Source: Odontesthes bonariensis
Lineage: Eukaryota; Chordata; Actinopteri; Atheriniformes; Atherinopsidae
Length of the DNA stretch: 64,000 nucleotides
Assembly (NCBI RefSeq): GCF_027942865.1
Contig: NC_134527.1
Span: 525,536-589,535 of the forward strand
Reading direction: 5' to 3'
Shown piece after piece: positions 10,681 through 21,900 of this stretch (position 1 is the stretch's first letter; the number at the start of each line of letters is the position of its first letter). The position numbers and the translations under genes were made by a program. The notes under the pieces are model-generated. The model ran no database searches. It was given only the letters and a program-made list of their open reading frames with translations, and had not been told where the DNA came from.

Positions 10681-13637
10681 ATGGCCCTGCTGGACCTCGC
10701 CATGCAGGGCCTCGCCGTGTTCGGCCTCATCCTCTTCCTGGTGCTGTGGCTCATGCACTTCATGTCCATCATCTACGTGTGAGTGAACCGCGAAGCTAAG
10801 CTAAGCTAAGCTACACAGCCGGGCCGCGGCTTGCGGCTCCGGGCTAACGGTTCCGGGCTAACGGCTCCGGGCTAGCGGCTCCGGGCTAACGGCCGCCCTG
10901 GTTTCTGTGTTTATGGCCGTCTGTGTGTGTGTCTCCCGGCGGCTCCGGTCTGAAAATAACCCGGTTTCCCTCTCTGCTTTGGGGCGGCGGCTCTCCGGAT
11001 CTGCGGCAGCCGTTAAACCTCCGTGTCTGGACGGTTAGCTGTTGGGGCGTTATCCGGTTAACCGCTAGCCCGGTGAACGTTAGTTAGCTGCTGCCGGGGA
11101 AACAAATTTAAATAACTGACGATAAATGATCTATCTGGAGTGTTTTAAACTGGGCTAAAATAAGTTTAATTTAATAATAAATTTAATTTCAGTTGGTTCC
11201 GTCACGACTTGTAGCTTTAAAAACACAAGTTCCTGTTTCTTCTGTTAACGCCGGATCTCATTCAAAAGTTCTGAATATTTAATCGCGTTTTGTCCGGATC
11301 CGTTGTTCCAACATGGTGGAAACTAACGAAATATTGTGTTTTACTGGTATTAGACTGCTCTTTAATTCGGCTATAAGTCAGCTCGGGTTTCTATATCTTT
11401 TTCCGCTAAATATGTATGTTTTGGGGGTGTATTTCAGGGTAATTGCAGAAAACTCCATCAGAGATGATTCAGTGACTAAGTATGTGTGGTAAAAGTTAAG
11501 CTGGTGGTGTGGACATCGGGGGCTTTCCGGGCAACTCTTGCTCCACCACTTTGGGCGGATGTGAGCTCAGAGAAATCAGGTTTTAGACGTTTCCCTGTTC
11601 CGTGCACCTGATCTGAATGACTGGCTTTCCTCACCACTGAACTGGATCAGGGAAGCATCTCAAACATGCCGGGCAGTGGGTCCCAGGACCAGGGCCAGGG
11701 CTGGGGCTCGGTGTAAGCCTAACCCTAAACACACATGGTGTGATTCTGTGGGGCTTAAAGAGATTCCAGGAGTTCCAGGAGTCGCCCCTCTGGTCTGTGG
11801 AGGTCACCTGACTCCTCTGAGCTGTTCTATAAATCCTCTGAAATGTTAAAGAGTCTCTGGTCCTGGTCTGGTCCTGCTCTGGTCCTAGGGATGGGAATTG
11901 ATAAGATTTTTACGATTCCAATTCCATTTTCGATTCTGCTTAACGATTCGGTTCTTTGTCGGTTCCCTTATCGATTCTCATTTGGAGAAAAAGGACAACA
12001 AACCGGTCGATTAGCATCAACTTTGTTTAGTTTAGAAGTAACACGAGTCATGAGCTCACAAACCCAACAACGGTGAGGTCCACATTGGTCTATCCTGGCC
12101 TGGGTAATTGAACTCTTCCTGCTCTGGTGAAAGGAGAAGCTGGAGGTAGAGGTGAACTGGGGGTAGTACCACCAGCCTCTGGCTCTGAGCCAGTCAGGCT
12201 CTGCCTCTCATGATTTCACCTAAATGTAATGCCTGAGAAGGCATTCATTTAACCTTAACCGTTACTAACAGCAGCTTTTACAATGAGGCAAATGGTGCTA
12301 ACATGATAGGCAGTGTTTGTTAGTTACCTGCAGTGTTAGCCGAGGACATGCTAACGTTGCTAACGCTGCTGGGTTCAGATTCCCCAACGTTAGTCCGGAG
12401 CGGATCGAAAACGCGACATTCATTCATAGTTATTGCATGTTGGTAGTATTTCCTTCCTTTGGTGAAATATTCACTTTGCAAGTTGCCCTGTTGTCGTCTT
12501 TTTTAGGGATGTGGAACCAAACTTTCGAGCGTTTGTACTGCTTTGGCGCCATGTTTACTGTTGGCTGCTGGCTGCGCTGGACTCGCCACGCAACGTTGCG
12601 TGGTGACGTCATTCGCACCCACTGGAATCGATAAGGGAATCGTTTGCAAAAATCGCCAAACGAGTCCAAGGAATTGAAACAATGGGAACCGGTTCTCAAC
12701 AAGAACCGGTTTTCGATTCCCATCCCTATCTGGTCCTGTTCTGGATAACATTAACTCGCTTGCAGTGCATGCTGGGAAAGCTGGAGCCCTTCGGACCTGG
12801 AACCATCATGGAAAATGAGTAGAAGAGCTGCAGATGTTTGTGGGATGAGGGAGGGCAGATGTGTCAGGTGATCAGCATCCTGTGCTCTGATTGGCTCACA
12901 GCTCCACCTCAGCCAGCCAGTAGTAGCCCTGTAGGCGTGTTGTAACTCCTCCCTGTTTCCTCCACCTTCCAGGCGCCTCCATCTCCACCAGAAGAGGTCG
13001 GAGGTCAAGCAGCCCTTCGCTCAGATGGCCGGCGTTTCGCTGCTGAAGCCGCTGAAGGGCGTTGACCCCAACCTGATCTCCAACCTGGAGACCTTCTTCA
13101 CTCTGGATTACCCCAAGGTGAGGAGCCCCCCCTGAGCCACCCCCGGCTGCATCATGTGACCTCAGCCCGCGGTCACCTGTCCCCCAGGTGTGTTCGGTAA
13201 CCTCGGTAACAGGTGTGTGTGTGTTTGCAGTATGAGATCCTGCTGTGTGTCCAGGACCAGGACGATCCAGCTGTGGACGTCTGCAAGAAGCTGCTGGGGA
13301 AGTACCCCAACGTGGACGCCCGCCTGTTCATCGGTGAGAGCCCGCTCTTTGTTTACGCTTTGTTTGTTTGTTTGCTCTTTGTTTACTCTTTGTTTGTTTG
13401 CTGTTTGTTTACTCTTTGTTTATTTGTTTCCAGTTTGTTTACTGATTGTTTGCTGTTTGTTTACAGTTTGTTTGCTGTTTGTTTGTTGTTTGTTTACCAA
13501 AATTAGCGGCTAACTTTATTATTTGGTTGTCAGGGGGCAAGAAGGTCGGAATCAACCCGAAGATCAACAACCTGATGCCGGGTTATGAAGGAGCCAAATA
13601 CGGGCTGGTGTGGATCTGCGACAGCGGCATCAGAGGT

Positions 13638-13668
<31 letters not shown>

Positions 13669-15690
13669 CCAGCCTTACAGCAGAGGCTAACTACCTGTGT
13701 GTGTGTGTGTGTGTGTGGCAGTGAAACCCGACACCCTGACAGATCTGACCAATCAGATGACAGAGAAGGTGGGCCTGGTCCATGGGCTGCCGTATGTTGC
13801 TGACCGCCAAGGTTTCGCCGCCACTCTGGAGCAGGTAAAGCTGACCGGTCAAAGTTTTCCTCGCTCACCTGAGCGGACCCTGGCTGACCCTGGCTGACCC
13901 TGGCTGACCCTCACCTGTCTGCAGGTGTATTTCGGGACGTCGCACCCCCGCTCCTACATCTCGGCCAACGTGACGGGGATAAAGTGCGTGACGGGGATGT
14001 CGTGTCTGATGAGGAAGGACGTCCTGGATCAGGCGGGTGGGCTGGTCGCCTTCGCTCAGTACATCGCCGAAGATTACTTCATGGCCAAAGCCATCGCCGA
14101 CAGGTTAGCACGTTAGCATTAGCACGCCACTAATGTGGTTTCGTCCAGTTCGTCGTGTCACAGTTCCTGTTTTTATCCTCAGAGGCTGGAAGTTCTCCAT
14201 GGCAACGCAGGTGGCGCTGCAGAACTCTGGCCACTACTCCATTGGTCAGTTCCAGTCCCGCATGATCAGGTGAGCTCCCAGGGCAGCGTCTGATTGGCCG
14301 TTAAATGACTGAGGTGGTGTGATGTTTCTGACCTGAGGGCTCAGATCGCCTCAGACTTACCGGGGTTTAGCCGCATGATGCAGCATGATGTGAAGCTGTG
14401 GGTGGAGCCAGAGGTGGAGGCTGTTGGTTCTGTTGTCATGGCAGCAGGGTTCTATGTGGGAGCGGCCATGTTGTCTCTGTCAGCAGCTGCTGGTGTTAAT
14501 AAAGTTTGTGTGTGCAGGTGGACTAAGCTGCGGATCAACATGCTTCCTGGAACCGTGCTGGAGCCGGTCTCTGAGTGCTTCCTGGCAAGCCTCATCATTG
14601 GCTGGGCTGCTCATTACGTGTTCAGGTACAGCCAATCACAGAGCAGCAGCAGCATGCTGGGTAAAAGCTTTCTGTGGCTCAGGAGAACCCCATCGTGTCA
14701 CGTGACATCAAAACAGCCTAAAGGTGGTGTCACGTGACATCAAAACAGCCTAAAGGTGGTGCCACGTGACATCAAAACAGCCTAAAGGTGGTGCCACGTG
14801 ACATCAAAACAGCTTAAAGGTGGTGCCACGTGACATCAAAACAGCCTAAATGTGGTGTCACGTGACATCAAAACAGCCTAAAGGTGGTGCCACGTGACAT
14901 CAAAACAGCCTAAAGGTGGTGCCACGTGACATCAAAACAGCCTAAAGGTGGTGCCACGTGACATCAAAACAGCCTAAAGGTGGTGCCACGTGACATCAAA
15001 ACAGCCTAAAGGTGGTGCCACGTGACATCAAAACAGCCTAAATGTGGTGTCACGTGACATCAAAACAGCCTAAAGGTGGTGCCACGTGACTCAGCTTTGA
15101 TGTCATGTGATGTCTTGTGATGGTGTAAAAATTCGGTCCTGAAACGTGTGAAACTGAGCAGAACTCTTGTGTTCAGGTGGGACATGATGGTGTTCTTCAT
15201 GTGTCACTGCCTCGCCTGGTTCATCGCCGACTACGTCCAGCTGACCGGAGTTCAGGTAAAATGTCCTGATGACCTTAAATGTCTGAATGTTGGTGTCGGA
15301 AATAAAGATTCAGATTCATTTAATCAGAATTTCAGTTCGTAAAAAGGAATAAAATAATTATTTTGAGTTTGGAAGAGGATCCATAATTGATAATTATGGT
15401 CCCGAGTCTCAAGATATTTACCAACGCTGAGCCTCTCCTCTTTGCTACCAAACAGAATGATCTCATAATATTTTGATTGATTGATGGATTGATTAACCGA
15501 TTGATGACTTCATCCGCAGGGCGGTCCCCCGAGTTTCTCGAAGCTGGACTTCGCTGTCGCCTGGTTCATCCGAGAGTCGATGGCGGTGCAGATCTTCTTG
15601 TCGGCGCTGTGGGACCCGACCATCAGCTGGAGGACCGGACGCTACCGGCTGCGCTGCGGCGGCACCGCCGAGGAGATCCTGGATGTGTAG
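10681..15690 (+). CDS. ugcg: Ceramide glucosyltransferase (UGCG)
   Basis: Transfers glucose from UDP-glucose to ceramide on the cytosolic face of the Golgi, the first committed step of most glycosphingolipids (GT21 family). Ten coding exons: 10681-10778, 12973-13117, 13231-13333, 13534-13635, 13722-13834, 13925-14103, 14183-14269, 14518-14625, 15177-15255 and 15520-15690. All phases agree and total 394 aa, equal to human. Visible: N-terminal membrane anchor about residues 11-32; first Asp motif [12 protein letters not shown] (D93); CDSGIR (D145); AEDYF (D237); RMIRW (R273-W277); C-terminal hydrophobic segments; end [12 protein letters not shown]. No catalytic residue is missing. Introns carry a MITE (intron 1), a TTTG-rich array (intron 3) and a 13-copy E-box minisatellite (intron 8). 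The 3'UTR has a 31-bp array. The 3' end faces ptbp3 tail to tail. Confidence 0.97.
11887..12727 (+). mobile_element. MITE with agggatgggaat inverted ends, ugcg intron 1
   Basis: Starts agggatgggaattgataag and ends attcccatccct, giving a perfect 12-bp terminal inverted repeat. It encodes nothing recognisable. The first ~370 bp recur nearly identically at 61529-61898. The right part contains a gaaccggttc hairpin-like pair (12688-12710). The size suggests a hAT-type non-autonomous element, but no clean 8-bp target duplication is visible because the flank repeats ctggtcct locally. Confidence 0.7.
13338..13500 (+). repeat. TTTG-rich tandem repeat, ugcg intron 3
   Basis: Irregular copies of tttgtttgctgtttgttta between exons 3 and 4. 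It resembles an extended pyrimidine/G tract leading to the exon 4 acceptor (cag at 13531-13533). Confidence 0.8.
14690..15092 (+). repeat. 32-bp minisatellite with 13 CACGTG E-boxes, ugcg intron 8
   Basis: Unit ggtggtgccacgtgacatca followed by aaacagcctaaa. CACGTG starts at 14699, 14731, 14763 and so on every 32 bp to 15083, 13 in all without a spacing error. Four copies read GTCACGTGAC, the others GCCACGTGAC. It lies between exons 8 and 9, ending 85 bp before exon 9. Confidence 0.95.
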
Positions 15691-15863
15691 TTACCATGGC
15701 AACCTGCCGCGCTCTCTCCTCATCGTCACAGCGAGGAGGAGAAAGAGACTGACGTTTGCTTTTTTTATGAGAACAACTGAAGAGTGTCTGTGTTTTTATC
15801 TATTTATGTTCCTTTCGGTGCTAAAAACAAACGACCACGACGCGAGCCAATGAGAGAGCAGGA

Positions 15864-16282
15864 AACAAAACAGGAAGTGATGCATCGCACCGATCAGAAA
15901 ACAGGAAGTGATGCATCGCACAGAGCAGCAAACAGGAAGTGATGCATCGCACAGAGCAGCAAACAGGAAGTGATGCATCGCACAGAGCAGAAAACAGGAA
16001 GTGATGCATCGCACCGATCAGAAAACAGGAAGCGATGCATCGCACCGATCAGAAAACAGGAAGCGATGCATCGCACCGATCAGAAAACAGGAAGCGATGC
16101 ATCGCACCGATCAGAAAACAGGAAGTGATGCATCGCACCGAGCAGCAAACAGGAAGTGATGCATCGCACCGAGCAGCAAACAGGAAGTGATGCATCGCAC
16201 CGATCAGAAAACAGGAAGTGATGCATCGCACCGAGCAGCAAACAGGAAGTGATGCATCGCACAGAGCAGCAAACAGGAAGAA
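15864..16282 (+). repeat. 31-bp minisatellite in the ugcg 3'UTR
   Basis: About 13 copies of cagaaaacaggaagtgatgc followed by atcgcaccgat, starting 170 bp after the stop codon. Some units contain the 12-bp palindrome gcgatgcatcgc. If transcribed it would be part of the ugcg mRNA. Confidence 0.9.
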
Positions 16283-17258
16283 AATGATCCAATCAGGACG
16301 GGCAGGGTGGACTCTGATTGGCTGGTTTTCTTTCATCAGCTTTTTTTTTTCTCTAATGGAGGCGGAGTTACTGACAGGAAGTCAGTGTTTCATCTTCACT
16401 GCTAATCACAAGCTCCGCCCACATCGCATGTGCAAGGAGGAGGAAACTGTGAGCGCCAGGTGAGCTCCCCTGCGGAGGGAAACGGGTTTCAATCGTCGTT
16501 GATAACCAGTTGAATGTTTTCCTCACACGGATCAGTGACCCGGTCAAACCGGTCCAGGTGGAAACACGCCGCCGCCGCGCTGAGGGAAAACACCTGCACA
16601 CCTGTCAGAGTCGCCCTGGTACGGCGAGCCGGCGGGCCCAACACGGGGCTTCTCTCAGGTGCATCTGAGCAGCTTTCAAATAAAAACACGACGGAGTCGA
16701 ACCTGCGACTCTTTCTGCCTTTAACGAGTCTCCGCTCACCTGCTGCTTCGTTATTTAACTTCAGAAAACTTTTCTCGAGGATTTCGATCGGGCCCCAAAC
16801 GTTTAAAAAACGTCCGATCTGTTACGTCAAAAGAAAAAAAAAAAAAAAAAGGATCCAAGTAAAACCAGAAGAAACGACCGTCTTGGTTTTCTGAAAGTTT
16901 GTGGCGCGAATATAAAAAAAGAAACGGAAGCGGCCAATCAGATTCCAGTATTCTGACGTTAAAACGGTCGAAACATTTCAGCGAAGAAGACGCAGGACCA
17001 AACAAACGTGAAACATTTCTGCAGCTGGTTGTAGTCTAAACACTGTGTGCGTGGATGAGTGTGTAGCTTCACTGTTAGCTGTTAGCGCTTAGCCTCCGGG
17101 GGTCCAATGATGACGTCATCGGTTGCGTCGGACGGACCCTCGTCGGATCAGTACGACTCTTATTTGTATATTTTTGTTTGTTGTTTTTTAAATGATAAAT
17201 GTCTGCTGTAGTCTACAAACTGACCAATCGCAGCTCAGGATTGTGTCGACATAGGAAC

Positions 17259-17264
17259 AATAAA
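17259..17264 (+). terminator. ugcg: ugcg polyadenylation signal
   Basis: AATAAA in gaacaataaagttttat, followed by a T/G-rich stretch (acttgtttgtag). It is a strong candidate for the ugcg mRNA end, giving a 3'UTR of about 1.6 kb. Confidence 0.65.
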
Positions 17265-17371
17265 GTTTTATCCTTTTAAAACTGAAACTTGTTTGTAGAA
17301 AGTCGCCTTCTTTGTGATTGGCTGAGAGCGCTGACAGTGGGCGGGGCTCCGGCACAGATCACAACCATGGT

Positions 17372-17377
17372 TTTATT
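17372..17377 (-). terminator. ptbp3: ptbp3 candidate polyadenylation signal
   Basis: tttatt on the plus strand, AATAAA on the minus strand, with further copies at 17381-17400. It would place the ptbp3 3' end within about 100 bp of the ugcg 3' end, so the two messages are nearly abutting. The 1.5 kb between here and the stop (17378-18903) shows no other gene and is read as 3'UTR. Confidence 0.45.
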
Positions 17378-18903
17378 GATTTATTTTTTTATTTATTCAT
17401 GCTACAACTTCCTGTCACACTCTCAGAATAAATATCCAACAAGCCCGGACGACCCCTCCCCCGCCTCCCATCATGCACTGCTCCATGTTAAAAATATTTA
17501 ATGTAAAAACAATGATCCCACAATGCACCACGGCCACCTTACATTCATCAGAACAGAAAACAGAAGACGTAAAAAAACATTCAGCAGGTTCCATCGTGGG
17601 TGAAGAGACGCCGTGTTTCAGGACAGCCGGCGCCACCTTCCAGAGCTCGTGTTAACTTATTATTCGTGGTGGGAGGGGCCTAATTAGCATACTGCTACAG
17701 CTGAGCCCCAAGATGAATTCTGCCCCCAAACTTTTATGTTTCCTTAAAAACAAAACTACAAATGACAAAGAAATGATTCAGAGCAGGTTTTGGGCAGCGC
17801 CTGAACTACAGAAGCCCAGAGGGGTTAAACAGAAATGGTCCGAAACAAAAGTGGCGGTTGCATCAGTCCTGAACCTGAACTGAAACCGCTTTGATTAAAA
17901 AGAGAATCCCGGCTGTCCCTAAAATGCAACATGGTAGTCAACAGGAAGTGATGTCATAATGAAGAAGTGAACCGTTCCAGTTTGAAGGCACAAAGACTTT
18001 GGCTTGTTGAGACAATGTTTGTTGCATTTAAAGTTTCAGAGTCAAACTTTGAGCCATTTCACAAATCATTACCGATTAAAGAGACTTTAAGACAACGAAT
18101 AAATTAAAACATTTAAATAGAATCTGCTGCTTCCTGCTTTTGTGGCTTTTTTTTTCCCTGTTTCACAAACAAAAAAAACGACAAACAGGAAGTGAAAAGA
18201 AGAGTCAGGGCTCTGCTGTAATCTGCTGATCAATACAGACTGACGGGATGGATCCTCCCACCAGAGACGGCTTCTTTCAGACAAACGGAGTCATCACACA
18301 CAGGTGGGACACCAGAAACTATCACATGTTGAACAGTATAAATACACCCGGGATTAAAAAACCCTCCCACAATGTTCACCAGCAGAATGACGGATCAGAA
18401 ATAAAGTTTCCACCTCGGTGGAAAAATTCTACAAAAACTCACAAACACAAAGCTCCAACAGCCCGTAAAAAAAAAAAGCTAAAAGAAAAAATCTGAAAAA
18501 TAAGGCACAGAAGACAGTTTGTGGAGGCCACCAACATCCTGAAAATAACCACAAGAAGAAGAATTCCAGCCAATCAGACAGCAGCTTGGTGGAACTCTGT
18601 GGAAACGTTTAAAAAAGGATGAAGACAGAAAAATAAATAAACATTTTGGGTTGAAGGCAGCTTCTTTCTTCTTCTGCTCCCTGTTGGACTCCATTACCCA
18701 CAATGCTCTGCTGCTCAGGAATGTGCTCTGTAGTCATGGAGACGAGCTCCGTCCGCATCATCCTGCGCTCCGTAGGCGCAGAGAAAAAAACGCTCTCCCA
18801 TTGGTCTGTCCACGGGCCGGTCGGAGGGCCTGCAGTCTGATTGGCCGAGCTCCGGAGGGGGCGGGTCAGATGCAGTCTGATTGGCTGCTGAGGAGGGGGC
18901 GGG

Positions 18904-21900
18904 TCAGATGGTGGACTTGGAGAAGGAGACCCGGAGGTGCTGGTTGTGGTCCAGCTGGTGGTCGTGCAGCGCGATCAGAGCCTCGATGGCGTCCTCCACC
19001 GACGCCAGCTGCATCAGAGCCATCTTCCTGTCCTTCCTGTGACATCACAGGAAGTGACATCATTACTCAAGTCAAGTCTATTTGTAGCACATTTCATGTA
19101 CAAAACAGTTCAAAGTGCTTCACATAAAATAAAAGCATTGCAGCAGGGAGTGCAAGAAGCATTAAAAACACATAAAAGAATATAAAGAGAAACAAATAAA
19201 ATAATTGAAAGAATATAAAGAAACAAATAAAATAATAAAAATATATAAAGAGAAAGAAATAAAATGATTAAAAGAATATAAAGAGAAAAAAATAAAGTAA
19301 TTAAAATGATAAAAAGAAACAAATAAAGTAATTTAAATACATAAAAGAATATAAAGAAAAACAAATAAAATAATTTAAATACATAAAATAAATTATAATA
19401 TAAAGAGAAACAAATCATAAACCACATTTCTGGAGCTAAAATAAATAATTATTAATAATAATTACAGTGAACCGGTTAAAAAAACTGCAGGAAGCTCCAC
19501 TCACTGGAAAAACTTGAAGGCTTTAACCACGAATCCTGCGGAGGAGAATAAATCCTTCAACACCTCCTCACTGGCCGAAGAGCTAGGAGACAAGGACACA
19601 AGGAAGGACACGAGATGAGGAAGGACACGAGATGAGGAGGGCCAGAGGCATCAGGCCGGCGCCGCTGAGGAGGCGGGACTTACGGGATGTTGGAGAGGTG
19701 CAGCGTAGCGGACGGAGGGAAGATGTTGTTGAAGTTTTTGGACCCAGGCTTTTTGAAGCGGTGGAGGGCGGAGCCTGAGAAGTCCCGGGTCAGCGCCTGC
19801 TCCTCTTGCCCCGCCCCCCCGCGGGGCAGCTGCACCACCGGGTGCTTGGACAGCGTCACCCGGATCACGTTGCCATGGAGACGCTGCCCGTTGAGGTGGC
19901 TCATTGCTGCCGGGAGAAAAAGAACAACATTAAAGTCTGAGCTTCTGGGCTTCTGCTCTCAGAACTTATAAACAATAAAAAAATAAAAGTGTGTGAGACC
20001 GAGCTGAGCCTGAGTGGCGTCGCTCATCTGAACCAGAGCGTTTTCCTTCTTGTTGAAGAGGATTTTCACTCTCTGCACGTCCCCGTAAACACCTGGAAAC
20101 ACACAGAACAGCAGAACTCAGGAGCACTGACGCTTTATTCTGAGGTTAAACAGATGTGAAACGTTTCCTCACCGAACAGGACGAAGAGGCCGTGTGGCGA
20201 GACGCTCTGCAGAGACAAACAGGTTCAAGTTAGGTCACAGAACTGAGCTCTGATTGGTCAGCCAGTGTGTGACAGTGTGAACTCTGACCTCCGGGTTCAG
20301 GTTCGACACCAGCAGCACCGAGTGGACGGTGGGAGGCGCCATCTGCAGCGCGACACGAGGAGGAGACACCAGGGAGCCTGGGACGGGCGCCACGGACAGA
20401 CCTGAGGACAGAAGGAGTGGCGATGTGAGAGGGTGGACCATCATGCTAACCGCTAGTTAGTCACAGAAACACAGAGGCTACGCTGCTACATGCTAACCGC
20501 TAGTTAGTCACAGAAACACAGAGGCTACGCTGCTACATGCTAACCGCTAGTTAGTCACAGAAACACAGAGGCTACGCTGCTACATACTAACCGCTAGTTA
20601 GTCACAGAAACACAGAGGCTACGCTGCTACATACTAACCGCTAGTTAGTCACAGAAACACAGAGGCTACGCTGCTACATACTAACCGCTAGTTAGTCACA
20701 GAAATACAGAGGCTACGCTGCTACATGCTAACCGCTAGTTAGTCACAGAAACACAGAGGCTACGCTGCTACATGCTAACCGCTAGTTAGTCACAGAAATA
20801 CAGAGGCTACGCTGAAGTGTGTTTTATTAATGTGGGAGTGGCCAAAGCTGAAGTGTGTTTTATTAATGTGGGCGTGGTCAAAGCTGGAGTGTGTTTTATT
20901 AATGTGGGAGTGGTCAAAGCTGAAGTGTGTTTTATTAATGTGGGCGTGGTCAAAGCTGGAGTGTGTTTTATTAATGTGGGAGTGGTCAAAGCTGAAGTGT
21001 GTTTTATTAATGTGGGAGTGGTCAAAGCTGAAGTGTGTTTTATTAATGTGGGCGTGGTCAAAGCTGAAGTGTGTTTTATTAATGTGGGCGTGGTCAAAGC
21101 TGAAGTGTGTTTTATTAATGTGGGCGTGGTCAAAGCTGAAGTGTGTTTTATTAATGTGGGAGTGGTCAAAGCTGAAGTGTGTTTTATTAATGTGGGCGTG
21201 GTCAAAGCTGAAGTGTGTTTTATTAATGTGGGCGTGGTCAAAGCTGAAGTGTGTTTTATTAATGTGGGCGTGGTCAAAGCTGAAGTGTGTTTTATTAATG
21301 TGGGAGTGGTCAAAGCTGAAGTGTGTTTTATTAATGTGGGAGTGGTCAAAGCTGAAGTGTTTTAATGTGGGCGTGGTCAAAGCTGAAGTGTTTTAATGTG
21401 GGCGTGGTCAAAGCTGAAGTGTGTTTTTAATGTGGGCGTGGTCAAAGCTGAACTGCGTTTTATTAATGTGGGAGTGGTCAGAGCTGAAGTGTTTTATTAA
21501 TGTGGGCGTGGTCAAAGCTGAAGTGTTTTATTAATGTGGGCGTGGTCAAAGCTGAAGTGTGTTTTAATGTGGGCGTGGTCAAAGCTGAAGTGTGTTTTAA
21601 TGTGGGCGTGGTCAAAGCTGAAGTGTGTTTTTAATGTGGGCGTGGTCAAAGCTGAACTGCGTTTTATTAATGTGGGCGTGGTCAAAGCTGAAGTGTGTTT
21701 TTAATGTGGGCGTGGTCAAAGCTGAACTGCGTTTTATTAATGTGGGCGTGGTCAAAGCTGGAGTGTGTTTTTAATGTGGGAGTGGTCAAAGCTGAAGTGT
21801 GTTTTATTAATGTGGGCGTGGTCAAAGCTGAAGTGTGTTTTTAATGTGGGAGTGGTCAAAGCTGAAGTGTGTTTTATTAATGTGGGCGTAGTCAAAGCTG

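Noticed and set aside
10201-10758. 185-codon minus-strand frame over the ugcg promoter
   Set aside because: GC-rich CpG island gives chance open frames; it lies antisense to the ugcg exon 1 and has no recognisable domain.
14690-15092. Possible CRISPR array (regular repeats)
   Set aside because: The repeats are contiguous without unique spacers, inside a vertebrate intron; it is a minisatellite.
15796-16336. Cys-rich minus-strand frames (MHHFLF-type repeats)
   Set aside because: 31-bp array in the ugcg 3'UTR read antisense in three shifted frames.
20790-21396. Frames of about 190 codons on both strands
   Set aside because: Product of the 36-bp minisatellite, with four overlapping frames open at once. 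Not a gene.
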